From Betaproteobacteria bacterium (GTDB lineage Bacteria; Pseudomonadota; Gammaproteobacteria; Burkholderiales; Usitatibacteraceae), in the NCBI GenBank assembly GCA_025362705.1, contig JANYFH010000281.1, forward strand, positions 1 to 5,008: a DNA stretch of 5,008 bases, read 5' to 3'. How positions within the stretch are numbered: the stretch's first letter is position 1; every line of letters begins with the position of its first letter. The notes beneath the pieces were generated by a model. It worked only from the letters and a program-made list of their open reading frames with translations. It ran no database searches and was not told where the DNA came from. The position numbers and the translations under genes are program-made. Positions 1 through 4,870 of the stretch are shown here, piece by piece.

Positions 1-1
1 C

Positions 2-841
2 TGGCTACCGGAATTCTCCAGCAAGACCTTTCGCAAAAATGCGCCGGCCAGCAAAACCACATTGCCGGTGGACGGCAAGCGCAGCAAAGGCAAAGTCGCC
101 ATATTTTCGACCTGCTATGTAAATTACAACGAGCCGGGAATAGGTTTTGATCTCATCAGGATCCTCGACCACAACGACATTGCCTACGTGATCGTCGAAA
201 AAGAGGCTTGTTGCGGAATGCCAAAACTTGAACTGGGTGATCTCGAATCGGTTGCGCTGCTTAAAGAAAAAAATATTTCGCCGCTGGCCAAACTCGCCAA
301 GGAAGGTTACACGATCATCACACCAATTCCGTCCTGCACACTGATGTTCAAACAGGAATTGCCGCTGATGTTTCCAGACGACGCTGACGTGCAATCGGTG
401 AAAGCAGCGATGATGGATCCATTTGAATATCTGGTCGCACGCGAAAAAGATGGATTGCTGAAGAAGGATTTTCAAACAAAGCTCGGGCATGTGTCTTATC
501 ACGTCCCTTGCCATTCTCGCGTGCAGAACGTTGGGCAAAAGACCCGCGAAATGCTTGAGATGGTTCCTGACACAAAGGTCACCACCGTTGAACGCTGTTC
601 AGGCCACGCGGGCACATGGGGTGTCAAAAAAGAGTTCCACGAAATTGCGTTGAAAATCGGCAAGCCCGTTTTTCGGCAGATGTCAGAAGTAGCGCCTGAT
701 TACATCAGCTCCGATTGCCAGCTCGCTGCACATCACATCGAAGAAGGCATCGCGCTGCTAAAGACTGACCCACCTGTCCACAAAGCGCAACTTGCCCATC
801 CGATTACCCTGGTACGCAAGGCCTACGGATTACCCGACTGA
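2..841 (+). CDS. Fe-S oxidoreductase with two CCG domains, GlpC/heterodisulfide-reductase-like (5' partial)
   Basis: The reading frame is open from the left edge, so the start lies outside the window; the in-frame TTG at 62 is not needed as a start. The visible 279 residues hold two cysteine-rich CCG domains of the GlpC/HdrB/GlcF type, which bind iron-sulfur clusters and pass electrons between a dehydrogenase and a carrier. In fragment numbering, domain 1 has C38, then CCG at 70-72 (31 residues between C38 and C70, within the family spacing), then C112. Domain 2 has C170, CSG at 199-201 in place of CCG, and C239. The usual N-terminal 2x[4Fe-4S] ferredoxin part would lie upstream: relatives are roughly 420-450 residues, so about a third is missing. 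The DUF3501 gene follows after 10 nt, a pairing I recall from many proteobacteria, often with a rubrerythrin gene upstream. The true electron donor and acceptor are unknown; glycerol-3-phosphate specificity should not be assumed. Family call is firm, function is inferred. Confidence 0.88.
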   Translation, partial: WLPEFSSKTFRKNAPASKTTLPVDGKRSKGKVAIFSTCYVNYNEPGIGFDLIRILDHNDIAYVIVEKEACCGMPKLELGDLESVALLKEKNISPLAKLAKEGYTIITPIPSCTLMFKQELPLMFPDDADVQSVKAAMMDPFEYLVAREKDGLLKKDFQTKLGHVSYHVPCHSRVQNVGQKTREMLEMVPDTKVTTVERCSGHAGTWGVKKEFHEIALKIGKPVFRQMSEVAPDYISSDCQLAAHHIEEGIALLKTDPPVHKAQLAHPITLVRKAYGLPD

Positions 842-851
842 AAAATATCCA

Positions 852-1448
852 ATGCAGATAACCTCGATGAAAAAAATTACCCGCGACAGCCTGATGTCCC
901 TCGAAAAATATGCGGCGGCCCGCAAGGAATTTCGCGCCAACGCAATCGCACACAAGCGTCTGCGCACAGTGCATCTCGGCGAGCACGTGACGCTGCTGTT
1001 CGAGGACGAAATGACAATTCGCTATCAGATCCAGGAAGTATTGCTGGTGGAAAAAACATTTGAAGCGGCTGGCATCCAGGACGAACTCGATGCCTACACG
1101 CCCCTCGTACCGGATGGACGAAATTTCAAGGCGACCATGTTGATCGAGTACGTCGATGAGGCCGAGCGCCGTATCGCACTCACCAAACTTAAAGGCATTG
1201 AAGACAAGACCTGGATTCAGGTAGAGGGCAGCAAAAAAATATACGCAATCGCCGATGAAGACCTGCAACGCGAAAATGAAACCAAGACATCAGCGGTGCA
1301 CTTTCTGCGTTTTGAGCTCACCGAAGAAATGGCGGCGGCACTAAGGTACGGCGTTTCACTCGCGATGGGTGTAGACCACGCACAGTACTCCGCCACGCTG
1401 GGGGTGAATAACGAAACGCGAACGGCACTCGTGAACGATCTCGCGTAG
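852..1448 (+). CDS. DUF3501 family protein
   Basis: A 198-residue protein recognised as DUF3501 from its N-terminal ITRDSLMSLEKYAAARKEF stretch, the LLFEDEMTIRYQIQEVLLVE core, the IQDELDAYTPLVPDG segment and the C-terminal VHFLRFEL and ALRYGVSLAMGVDH stretches. It is soluble, with no signal peptide or membrane segment. Its function is unknown. It starts 10 nt after the Fe-S oxidoreductase stop and is surely co-transcribed with it; the recurring pairing suggests a shared redox or stress-related task (inference). The start is uncertain: ATG at 852 is the first ATG after the upstream stop, but ATG at 867 gives MKKITRDSL, which fits the family N-terminus equally well (193 residues). Neither has a clear Shine-Dalgarno, so translational coupling to the upstream gene is likely. 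The unit ends 23 nt before a strong terminator. Confidence 0.88.
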   Translation: MQITSMKKITRDSLMSLEKYAAARKEFRANAIAHKRLRTVHLGEHVTLLFEDEMTIRYQIQEVLLVEKTFEAAGIQDELDAYTPLVPDGRNFKATMLIEYVDEAERRIALTKLKGIEDKTWIQVEGSKKIYAIADEDLQRENETKTSAVHFLRFELTEEMAAALRYGVSLAMGVDHAQYSATLGVNNETRTALVNDLA

Positions 1449-1471
1449 CGTCGCGCTGCATGCAGTAAAAC

Positions 1472-1499
1472 AAAAGGCCCGCAAATTTGCGGGCCTTTT
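1472..1499. terminator. bidirectional Rho-independent terminator
   Basis: A perfect 28-bp palindrome. The two arms read AAAAGGCCCGC and GCGGGCCTTTT around AAATTT, so either strand folds into a GC-rich stem followed by a U tract. On the plus strand it ends the Fe-S/DUF3501 operon 23 nt after the stop codon. On the minus strand it lies just 3' of the tRNA-Gly gene, five bases past the CCA. One element therefore serves two convergent transcription units. Confidence 0.93.
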
Positions 1500-1504
1500 A
1501 AATT

Positions 1505-1578
1505 TGGAGCGGGCGAACGGAATCGAACCGTCGGCTCTAGCTTGGGAAGCTAGGGTATTACCATTATACGACGCCCGC
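1505..1578 (-). tRNA. tRNA-Gly (anticodon CCC)
   Basis: Read on the minus strand this 74-nt sequence folds as a full cloverleaf. The acceptor stem is GCGGGCG/CGCCCGC, with discriminator U and an encoded CCA (complement of 1505-1507). The D arm is GTAT-AATGGTA-ATAC. The anticodon arm is CTAGC-TTCCCAA-GCTAG, giving anticodon CCC (complement of 1544-1546). The T arm is GACGG-TTCGATT-CCGTT, closing with a G-U pair. Anticodon CCC reads the glycine codon GGG. The acceptor stem and loops resemble the Gly(CCC) tRNA of E. coli (glyU). It is a single tRNA gene, convergent with the DUF3501 gene, with a bidirectional terminator just 3' of its end. There is no sign of an integrated element at its 3' end. 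Confidence 0.96.
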
Positions 1579-1597
1579 AAATTGATTCTTAGCGGTA

Positions 1598-1603
1598 ATT
1601 GTA
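1598..1603 (-). promoter_or_regulatory. putative -10 box of the tRNA-Gly promoter
   Basis: On the minus strand the hexamer TACAAT lies 19 nt before the mature 5' end of the tRNA. That would put the transcription start about 12 nt ahead of the tRNA. A good -35 is not visible at 16-18 nt spacing, where the best candidate is GTCCAT, so the call rests on the -10 and its position alone. Confidence 0.45.
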
Positions 1604-1698
1604 GCCGCATTCCAGTGCGCATGGACAGCAACTGGCAAGGGCTTTCGCGTGCAAAGACCAGCATCATTCCCGCCGGTTTTGCATTTACTTTCGCCAAA

Positions 1699-1716
1699 TT
1701 GTGAACCAGTTCACAA
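1699..1716. promoter_or_regulatory. CRP-type palindromic operator (Crp/Fnr superfamily)
   Basis: The site TTGTGAAC-CA-GTTCACAA is a perfect inverted repeat with 8-bp arms. It contains TGTGA-N6-TCACA, which is the core of the CRP (Vfr-type) consensus with no mismatch. Its centre, 1707.5, lies 114 nt before the ATG of the DUF3034 gene. If TATTAC at 1736-1741 is the -10, the start point is near 1748 and the site is centred at about -41, the classical class II activation position. If TATAAC at 1730-1735 is used instead, the site would overlap the -35 region and repression becomes more likely. The match is seen directly; the identity of the regulator and the sign of control are inferred. Confidence 0.65.
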
Positions 1717-1729
1717 AATTCGCCGCCAC

Positions 1730-1741
1730 TATAACTATTAC
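1730..1741 (+). promoter_or_regulatory. candidate -10 region for the DUF3034/globin operon
   Basis: Two overlapping AT-rich hexamers, TATAAC (1730-1735) and TATTAC (1736-1741), are the only good -10 candidates between the operator and the DUF3034 start. Neither has a consensus -35 at 17 nt, which fits a promoter that depends on an activator. The resulting leader would be roughly 75-80 nt. Confidence 0.35.
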
Positions 1742-1821
1742 CTGAATCCGCGTTTCCGAAGCCTGCGTAAGGTCGGCGTACCCAGCAGTTTTTCTTATCA
1801 CCACCTCTAAAAGGAAACCCC

Positions 1822-2727
1822 ATGCAGAAGTTTTACGGTCGCGCACAATCGGTTCGCGCCATCGCACTTACCGCAGTGCTGGTCGGCGGAACGATGCCGG
1901 TCACTGTCCACGCGCAATCAAACGATTTCACCACCAGCAGCAAGCTGCTATTGACCGGGGGCATCACCAACATCGAAGGATCGGCTGGCGGCGGATTGAC
2001 GCCCTGGGCGGTAATCGGCGGCTATGGCACCAGGGATCAGATCGGCGCCAACGCATTCGTTACCAATGTGCGCTCAAAAGATTATGAGCTTCGCACCAGC
2101 GGTGCATTGATCGGCATTTATGATCGCGCGGAGCTGTCATTTGCTCAGCAGAAATTTGATACCCGCCAAGTTGGCGGTCTGCTCGGGCTCGGCAATGGTT
2201 ACAAGTTCACGCAGAAAGTCTACGGTGCCAAAGTCAAAGTTGCGGGCGACGCCGTGCTCGAACAGGATTCATGGCTGCCGCAAATCGCAGTGGGCTTTCA
2301 GCGCAAGGAAAATGATCGTGGCGATTTGCTGCACGCGTTAGGAATCAAGAACGACAAGGGCACCGACTACTACGTGTCCGCTACCAAGCTCTTTCTGGCG
2401 CAAAGCGTATTGCTCAACGGCACTGTGCGTTTCACCAAGGCCAATCAGACCGGCATCCTCGGCTTCGGCACCAACGCACGCGACAAATACGACGCGGTAT
2501 TCGAAGGATCGGCTGCGTGGCTATTGCGCAAAGACCTGGCCATAGGCGCGGAATTCCGCCAAAAACCGGACCACCTGCCGTTCAAGGAAGACAACTGGTA
2601 CGACATCTTCATTGCTTGGGCACCGACCAAAAACGTTTCGGTCACATTGGCTTATGCCGATCTGGGCAACATCGTCATCAAGGACAAACAAAAAGGCACA
2701 TACCTGTCCCTTCAGGTTGGCTTCTAA
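1822..2727 (+). CDS. DUF3034 family protein, probable outer-membrane beta-barrel
   Basis: A 301-residue protein of the DUF3034 family (function unknown). The ATG is preceded by AAGGAAA at 1811-1817, a good ribosome binding site. Residues 1-31 form a signal peptide: basic start (K3, R7, R12), hydrophobic stretch AIALTAVLVGG, and a cleavage motif VHA before Q32. The mature part is rich in Gly and alternating polar/apolar strands and ends in LSLQVGF. A C-terminal Phe on an amphipathic strand is the classical outer-membrane beta-signal read by BamA. It is therefore probably a small barrel of the outer membrane (inference). The truncated globin gene follows after 20 nt, and both proteins carry the same VHAQ cleavage context. 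A CRP-type site lies upstream. Possible roles are a pore or anchor working with the exported globin; no substrate can be read from the sequence. Confidence 0.85.
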   Translation: MQKFYGRAQSVRAIALTAVLVGGTMPVTVHAQSNDFTTSSKLLLTGGITNIEGSAGGGLTPWAVIGGYGTRDQIGANAFVTNVRSKDYELRTSGALIGIYDRAELSFAQQKFDTRQVGGLLGLGNGYKFTQKVYGAKVKVAGDAVLEQDSWLPQIAVGFQRKENDRGDLLHALGIKNDKGTDYYVSATKLFLAQSVLLNGTVRFTKANQTGILGFGTNARDKYDAVFEGSAAWLLRKDLAIGAEFRQKPDHLPFKEDNWYDIFIAWAPTKNVSVTLAYADLGNIVIKDKQKGTYLSLQVGF

Positions 2728-2747
2728 TTCATTTATCGGAGAAAAAA

Positions 2748-3209
2748 ATGCGACACAAATTAGGATTTATTTTTACGGCGCTCGGTATCGTCTTCGGCGG
2801 TGCCATGCTGACCTCCAGCGTGCACGCGCAGGAGGGCGCAAAGCTTGGCGATGACGCAGGCATATATAAAGAGTTCGGCGAGAAGGCTGGACTGGTACAA
2901 ATCATGGATGACTTCATGGCCAACCTGCTGAAAGACCCGCGCACCAAGGCCTCTTTTGAAAATGCCGACAAGACGCGCATCAAGGAACAACTGGTCGATC
3001 AATTCTGCTACATCCTCAACGGGCCCTGCGAGTACAAGGGCGCGAAGATGAAACCGATCCACGCGAACCTCGGTATCAATCGCGAAAACTTCAACGCACT
3101 GGTCGAGCAACTGCAGTTTGCAATGGACAAGAACAACGTTCCGTTCCGCGCCCAGAACAAATTGCTGGCCGTGCTGGCGCCTATGCATCGGGACATCATC
3201 ACCAGGTAA
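2748..3209 (+). CDS. exported group 1 truncated hemoglobin
   Basis: A 153-residue protein: a signal peptide plus a truncated (2-on-2) globin of group 1 (TrHbN-like). The start at 2748 has GGAG six bases upstream and gives MRHKLGFIF, a basic residue pair followed by a hydrophobic core to about residue 24 and a VHA cleavage motif before Q28. The globin part runs from about 38 to 150. H105 in MKPIHANLGI is the proximal (F8) heme ligand and F70 matches the CD1 Phe. Aligned by eye with mycobacterial TrHbN, the distal Tyr B10 is M57, E7 is I78 and the E11 Gln is L82, so the distal pocket appears nonpolar. C87 and C94 flank the E-F region and could form a disulfide in the periplasm. It is the second gene of an operon with the DUF3034 gene. 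Likely ligands are O2, NO or CO; the physiological role (gas sensing, NO handling or heme carriage) is unknown. Confidence 0.9.
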   Translation: MRHKLGFIFTALGIVFGGAMLTSSVHAQEGAKLGDDAGIYKEFGEKAGLVQIMDDFMANLLKDPRTKASFENADKTRIKEQLVDQFCYILNGPCEYKGAKMKPIHANLGINRENFNALVEQLQFAMDKNNVPFRAQNKLLAVLAPMHRDIITR

Positions 3210-3225
3210 TGTCTGTGACGTGACG

Positions 3226-3243
3226 GGGCAGCGTCATCTGCCC
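3226..3243 (+). repeat. short GC hairpin after the globin gene
   Basis: GGGCAG and CTGCCC form a 6-bp stem around CGTCAT, starting 17 nt after the globin stop codon. An alternative fold pairs TGACG (3221-3225) with CGTCA (3232-3236). There is no U tract directly after it, since the nearest T run starts at 3282, so it is at best a weak terminator or an mRNA 3'-end stabilising hairpin. Confidence 0.4.
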
Positions 3244-3291
3244 GGAAGGGAATTTGCCCTGCGAGCTGTTAGGCAAAATCTGTTTTTTGGT

Positions 3292-3359
3292 CAAACTCCA
3301 GCACTGGTGCGACTTTCCAAGGCAAAATGCCTGAAAATCCGCACCAGTGCTGCGGTTTG
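3292..3359. repeat. long imperfect inverted repeat (68-nt hairpin)
   Basis: Two 20-base arms, 3292-3311 and 3340-3359, are complementary at 18 of 20 positions, including an unbroken 13-bp block CAGCACTGGTGCG/CGCACCAGTGCTG. One of the two mismatches would be a G-U pair in RNA. The loop is itself structured: AGGCA (3320-3324) pairs with TGCCT (3328-3332) and TTTC (3314-3317) with GAAA (3333-3336). Each outer arm also contains a 10-bp near-self-symmetric core, GCACTGGTGC or GCACCAGTGC, with centres exactly 40 bp apart. A T run at 3369-3374 follows at 10 nt, so a loose terminator is possible. Other options are a small structured RNA, a REP/MITE-like repeat, or paired operators. Confidence 0.6.
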
Positions 3360-3401
3360 CTAGGCCCATTTTTTAGCGTAAACGCGGAATTCATCGCGCC
3401 G

Positions 3402-3432
3402 TTCGCGCCACCACACTGCATTTCGCGCCACC
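3402..3432. repeat. 11-bp direct repeat with 20-bp period
   Basis: TTCGCGCCACC occurs at 3402-3412 and again at 3422-3432, a period of exactly 20 bp. A partial third copy, TCGCGCC, lies just upstream at 3394-3400, and GCGCCAC recurs at 3487-3493. The spacing of two helical turns puts both full copies on the same DNA face, as expected for a tandemly bound regulator ahead of the two-component operon. No known regulator is assigned. Confidence 0.4.
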
Positions 3433-3496
3433 GCTTACACCATCGGTCGCAGTGCGCATCGGCAGCGTCGTTGATTCTCTAGACTGGCGCCACGAT

Positions 3497-3511
3497 TTGA
3501 TCAGCGATCAA
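3497..3511. promoter_or_regulatory. FNR-like palindrome with a 5-nt spacer
   Basis: TTGATC-AGC-GATCAA is a perfect inverted repeat with 6-bp arms. It resembles the FNR box TTGAT-N4-ATCAA but has five bases between the half sites instead of four, so normal FNR binding is doubtful. It ends 13 nt before the GGAG ribosome binding site at 3525-3528. A protein bound there, or an RNA stem formed there, could affect initiation of the leader ORF. Confidence 0.3.
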
Positions 3512-3534
3512 GCCAGCACATACCGGAGAAAATC

Positions 3535-3615
3535 ATGACCGCACTGTCATTCATCACTTCATCTGTCACCGACATGGCCGAAGTAAAACCATTCGTGAAC
3601 AATGCGCCGGTGTGA
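3535..3615 (+). CDS. 26-residue leader ORF, in frame with the downstream kinase
   Basis: ATG at 3535 has the best ribosome binding site of this operon, GGAG at 3525-3528 with a six-base spacer. It opens a 26-codon frame starting MTALSFITSS and ending VNNAPV, then TGA at 3613-3615. The same frame continues with no further stop through TTG 3616 and ATG 3658 into the histidine kinase. It may be a true small upstream ORF whose translation couples to the kinase. Alternatively it is the real N-terminus of the kinase, separated by a nonsense change or a sequencing error. The peptide has no recognisable domain, signal peptide or run of one amino acid of the attenuator type. I favour an upstream ORF only slightly. 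Confidence 0.4.
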   Translation: MTALSFITSSVTDMAEVKPFVNNAPV

Positions 3616-3657
3616 TTGGCATCGTTGGACGTATTCACCTATATTGAAAGCCCAGCG

Positions 3658-4842
3658 ATGAACCTGCCCGCCACCATGCCACAACGCTCGCGCGAAAAAG
3701 CCGAACAACAGTTGCAACTGCACAGCGAAGCTGATCATTTTCATCCGCTGGAAGCGATCAATTTTTTTCGTCGCTGGCCGCGCAGTTATTTGCGCAATCT
3801 GATCTACACGCTTATTTTCAATCTGATGTTCGCGGTCGGATTCACGTTACTGACATACGTGTTTGTCAGAAATATCGGCTTCGCTCAATTTGCAGAGATT
3901 TTCGGCGAATACATGGTGATCTCCAACGTCGTTGGCTTTTCGTTCTGGATTGTATTTGCCGCACTTGGGCCAATGATGCGGGTCATCAACCGGCAATCAT
4001 TTTTCGTCAAGACGTTTTTCTATACGGTTCTTGGTACAGCCATTGTGACGGGTTCGATGTGGGGCTTCGCCTTTTTTACTGGAAGAAAGGGGATGCTGAG
4101 CTGGATCGGGACACGCGAACAGGTCTTTACAAGCCTGGTTATTTCGCTGGTGATCTCGCTCATCCTTTCGCTGGTATGGAAGCGCCGCGCCGAAGAACTC
4201 AGCGCGCAAATTGCTCTTGCCGAAGAGCGCGAACGCGCCGAAGCTGCTGAACGCACCGCAGCAGAAGCGACCCTTCGCGCGTTGCAAGCGCAGATCGAGC
4301 CGCATTTTCTTTTCAACACTCTGGCTAACGTAACGAGCCTCATACATTCCGAGCCAGACAATGCCAAACGCATGCTCGAAGATTTCATCGCTTATTTGCG
4401 CGCGACACTCGCCTCCACGCGCGGGGAGCGCACCACGCTAGGGGGCGAATTCGAGATGATGAAAAGTTTTCTCTCGATCCTGCAGATCCGGATGGGTGAT
4501 CGTTTGCAGGTTGGCATTGATCTACCCGGTGAACTTCACAGCGCGACAATTCCCCCCATGCTGCTACAACCGCTGATCGAAAATGCGATAAAGCACGGGC
4601 TTGAACCGAAGGTGGAAGGCGGTAGCATCAACCTCAAAGCTGAACTTGCAAACAAACAACTGCGCGTCTCGGTGATCGACACCGGAATGGGATTTGGCCA
4701 CAAGCCTTCAAACGGCATCGGCTTGAAGAACGTGCGTGAACGAGTCGGAAAGCTCTACGGCAATGCGGGAAGTGTTTTGATTGAGGAAAATGAACCGAGC
4801 GGCACACGCGTCGTGCTGGTCATTCCTTACAGCATAAATTAA
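3658..4842 (+). CDS. LytS/YehU-type membrane sensor histidine kinase
   Basis: A 394-residue protein from ATG 3658. It has four predicted membrane helices (about 47-70, 87-107, 118-140 and 156-174), then a charged Ala/Glu-rich coiled coil (about 175-210), then the His_kinase (PF06580) domain. The phosphoacceptor is H216 in QIEPHFLFN. The ATPase domain shows the N box LIENAIKHG with N309, the G1 box DTGMGFG (341-347) and the GIGLKNVRERVG segment (353-364). There is no periplasmic sensor domain or PAS/GAF domain, so the signal is probably sensed in or near the membrane. The start is uncertain: only a weak GAAAG lies before ATG 3658, TTG at 3616 would add 14 residues, and a leader ORF with a strong ribosome binding site lies in the same frame just upstream. 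It autophosphorylates and presumably phosphorylates the regulator encoded 28 nt downstream. Signal unknown. Confidence 0.92.
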   Translation: MNLPATMPQRSREKAEQQLQLHSEADHFHPLEAINFFRRWPRSYLRNLIYTLIFNLMFAVGFTLLTYVFVRNIGFAQFAEIFGEYMVISNVVGFSFWIVFAALGPMMRVINRQSFFVKTFFYTVLGTAIVTGSMWGFAFFTGRKGMLSWIGTREQVFTSLVISLVISLILSLVWKRRAEELSAQIALAEERERAEAAERTAAEATLRALQAQIEPHFLFNTLANVTSLIHSEPDNAKRMLEDFIAYLRATLASTRGERTTLGGEFEMMKSFLSILQIRMGDRLQVGIDLPGELHSATIPPMLLQPLIENAIKHGLEPKVEGGSINLKAELANKQLRVSVIDTGMGFGHKPSNGIGLKNVRERVGKLYGNAGSVLIEENEPSGTRVVLVIPYSIN

Positions 4843-4870
4843 TAAAACTCCAGGGAGCTTCCGACCAATT

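Larger units (their letters stand above)
3210..3534. other. gene-poor intergenic region with several symmetric elements
   Basis: No frame here has a plausible start, ribosome binding site and protein-like translation; the longer open stretch on the plus strand is a shadow running out of the globin gene. Several symmetric elements are present: a 6-bp hairpin at 3226-3243, T runs at 3282-3287 and 3369-3374, a 9-bp direct repeat AGGCAAAAT at 3271-3279 and 3320-3328, a long imperfect hairpin at 3292-3359, an 11-bp direct repeat at 3402-3412 and 3422-3432, and a palindrome at 3497-3511. The left half probably holds the end of the globin operon. The right half must hold the promoter of the two-component operon, although I cannot find a consensus sigma-70 or sigma-54 promoter. 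Confidence 0.7.

Noticed and set aside
5..538. Long open frame on the minus strand opposite the Fe-S oxidoreductase gene
   Set aside because: It is antisense to a clearly recognised protein, its translation is rich in Phe, His and Arg without domain features, and it has no context of its own.
804..1268. Open frame on the minus strand opposite DUF3501
   Set aside because: Shadow of a well-supported gene; the translation matches no family I recognise and it lacks a credible ribosome binding site.
1456..1465. 10-bp palindrome CTGCATGCAG
   Set aside because: Short, between a stop codon and a strong terminator; probably chance.
1505..1578. tRNA-Gly as a possible integration site for a mobile element
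   Set aside because: No integrase and no direct repeat of the tRNA 3' end is seen in the window.
1504..1704. Plus-strand open frame overlapping the tRNA
   Set aside because: It is the antisense translation of the tRNA plus promoter sequence.
1356..1823. Minus-strand open frame across the tRNA region
   Set aside because: It runs through the terminator and the tRNA-Gly gene, which are certain, and so cannot be a real coding region.
3118..3363. Plus-strand open frame leaving the globin gene into the spacer
   Set aside because: Its first part is out of frame with the globin gene and its second part crosses the long hairpin; no ribosome binding site was seen.
3486..3499. Possible sigma-54 promoter (TGGC-like -24 element)
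   Set aside because: GG is present but no GC follows at the required 10-nt spacing, so the -24/-12 signature fails.
3997..4347. Minus-strand open frames opposite the histidine kinase
   Set aside because: Antisense shadows of the coiled-coil and His-box coding sequence.
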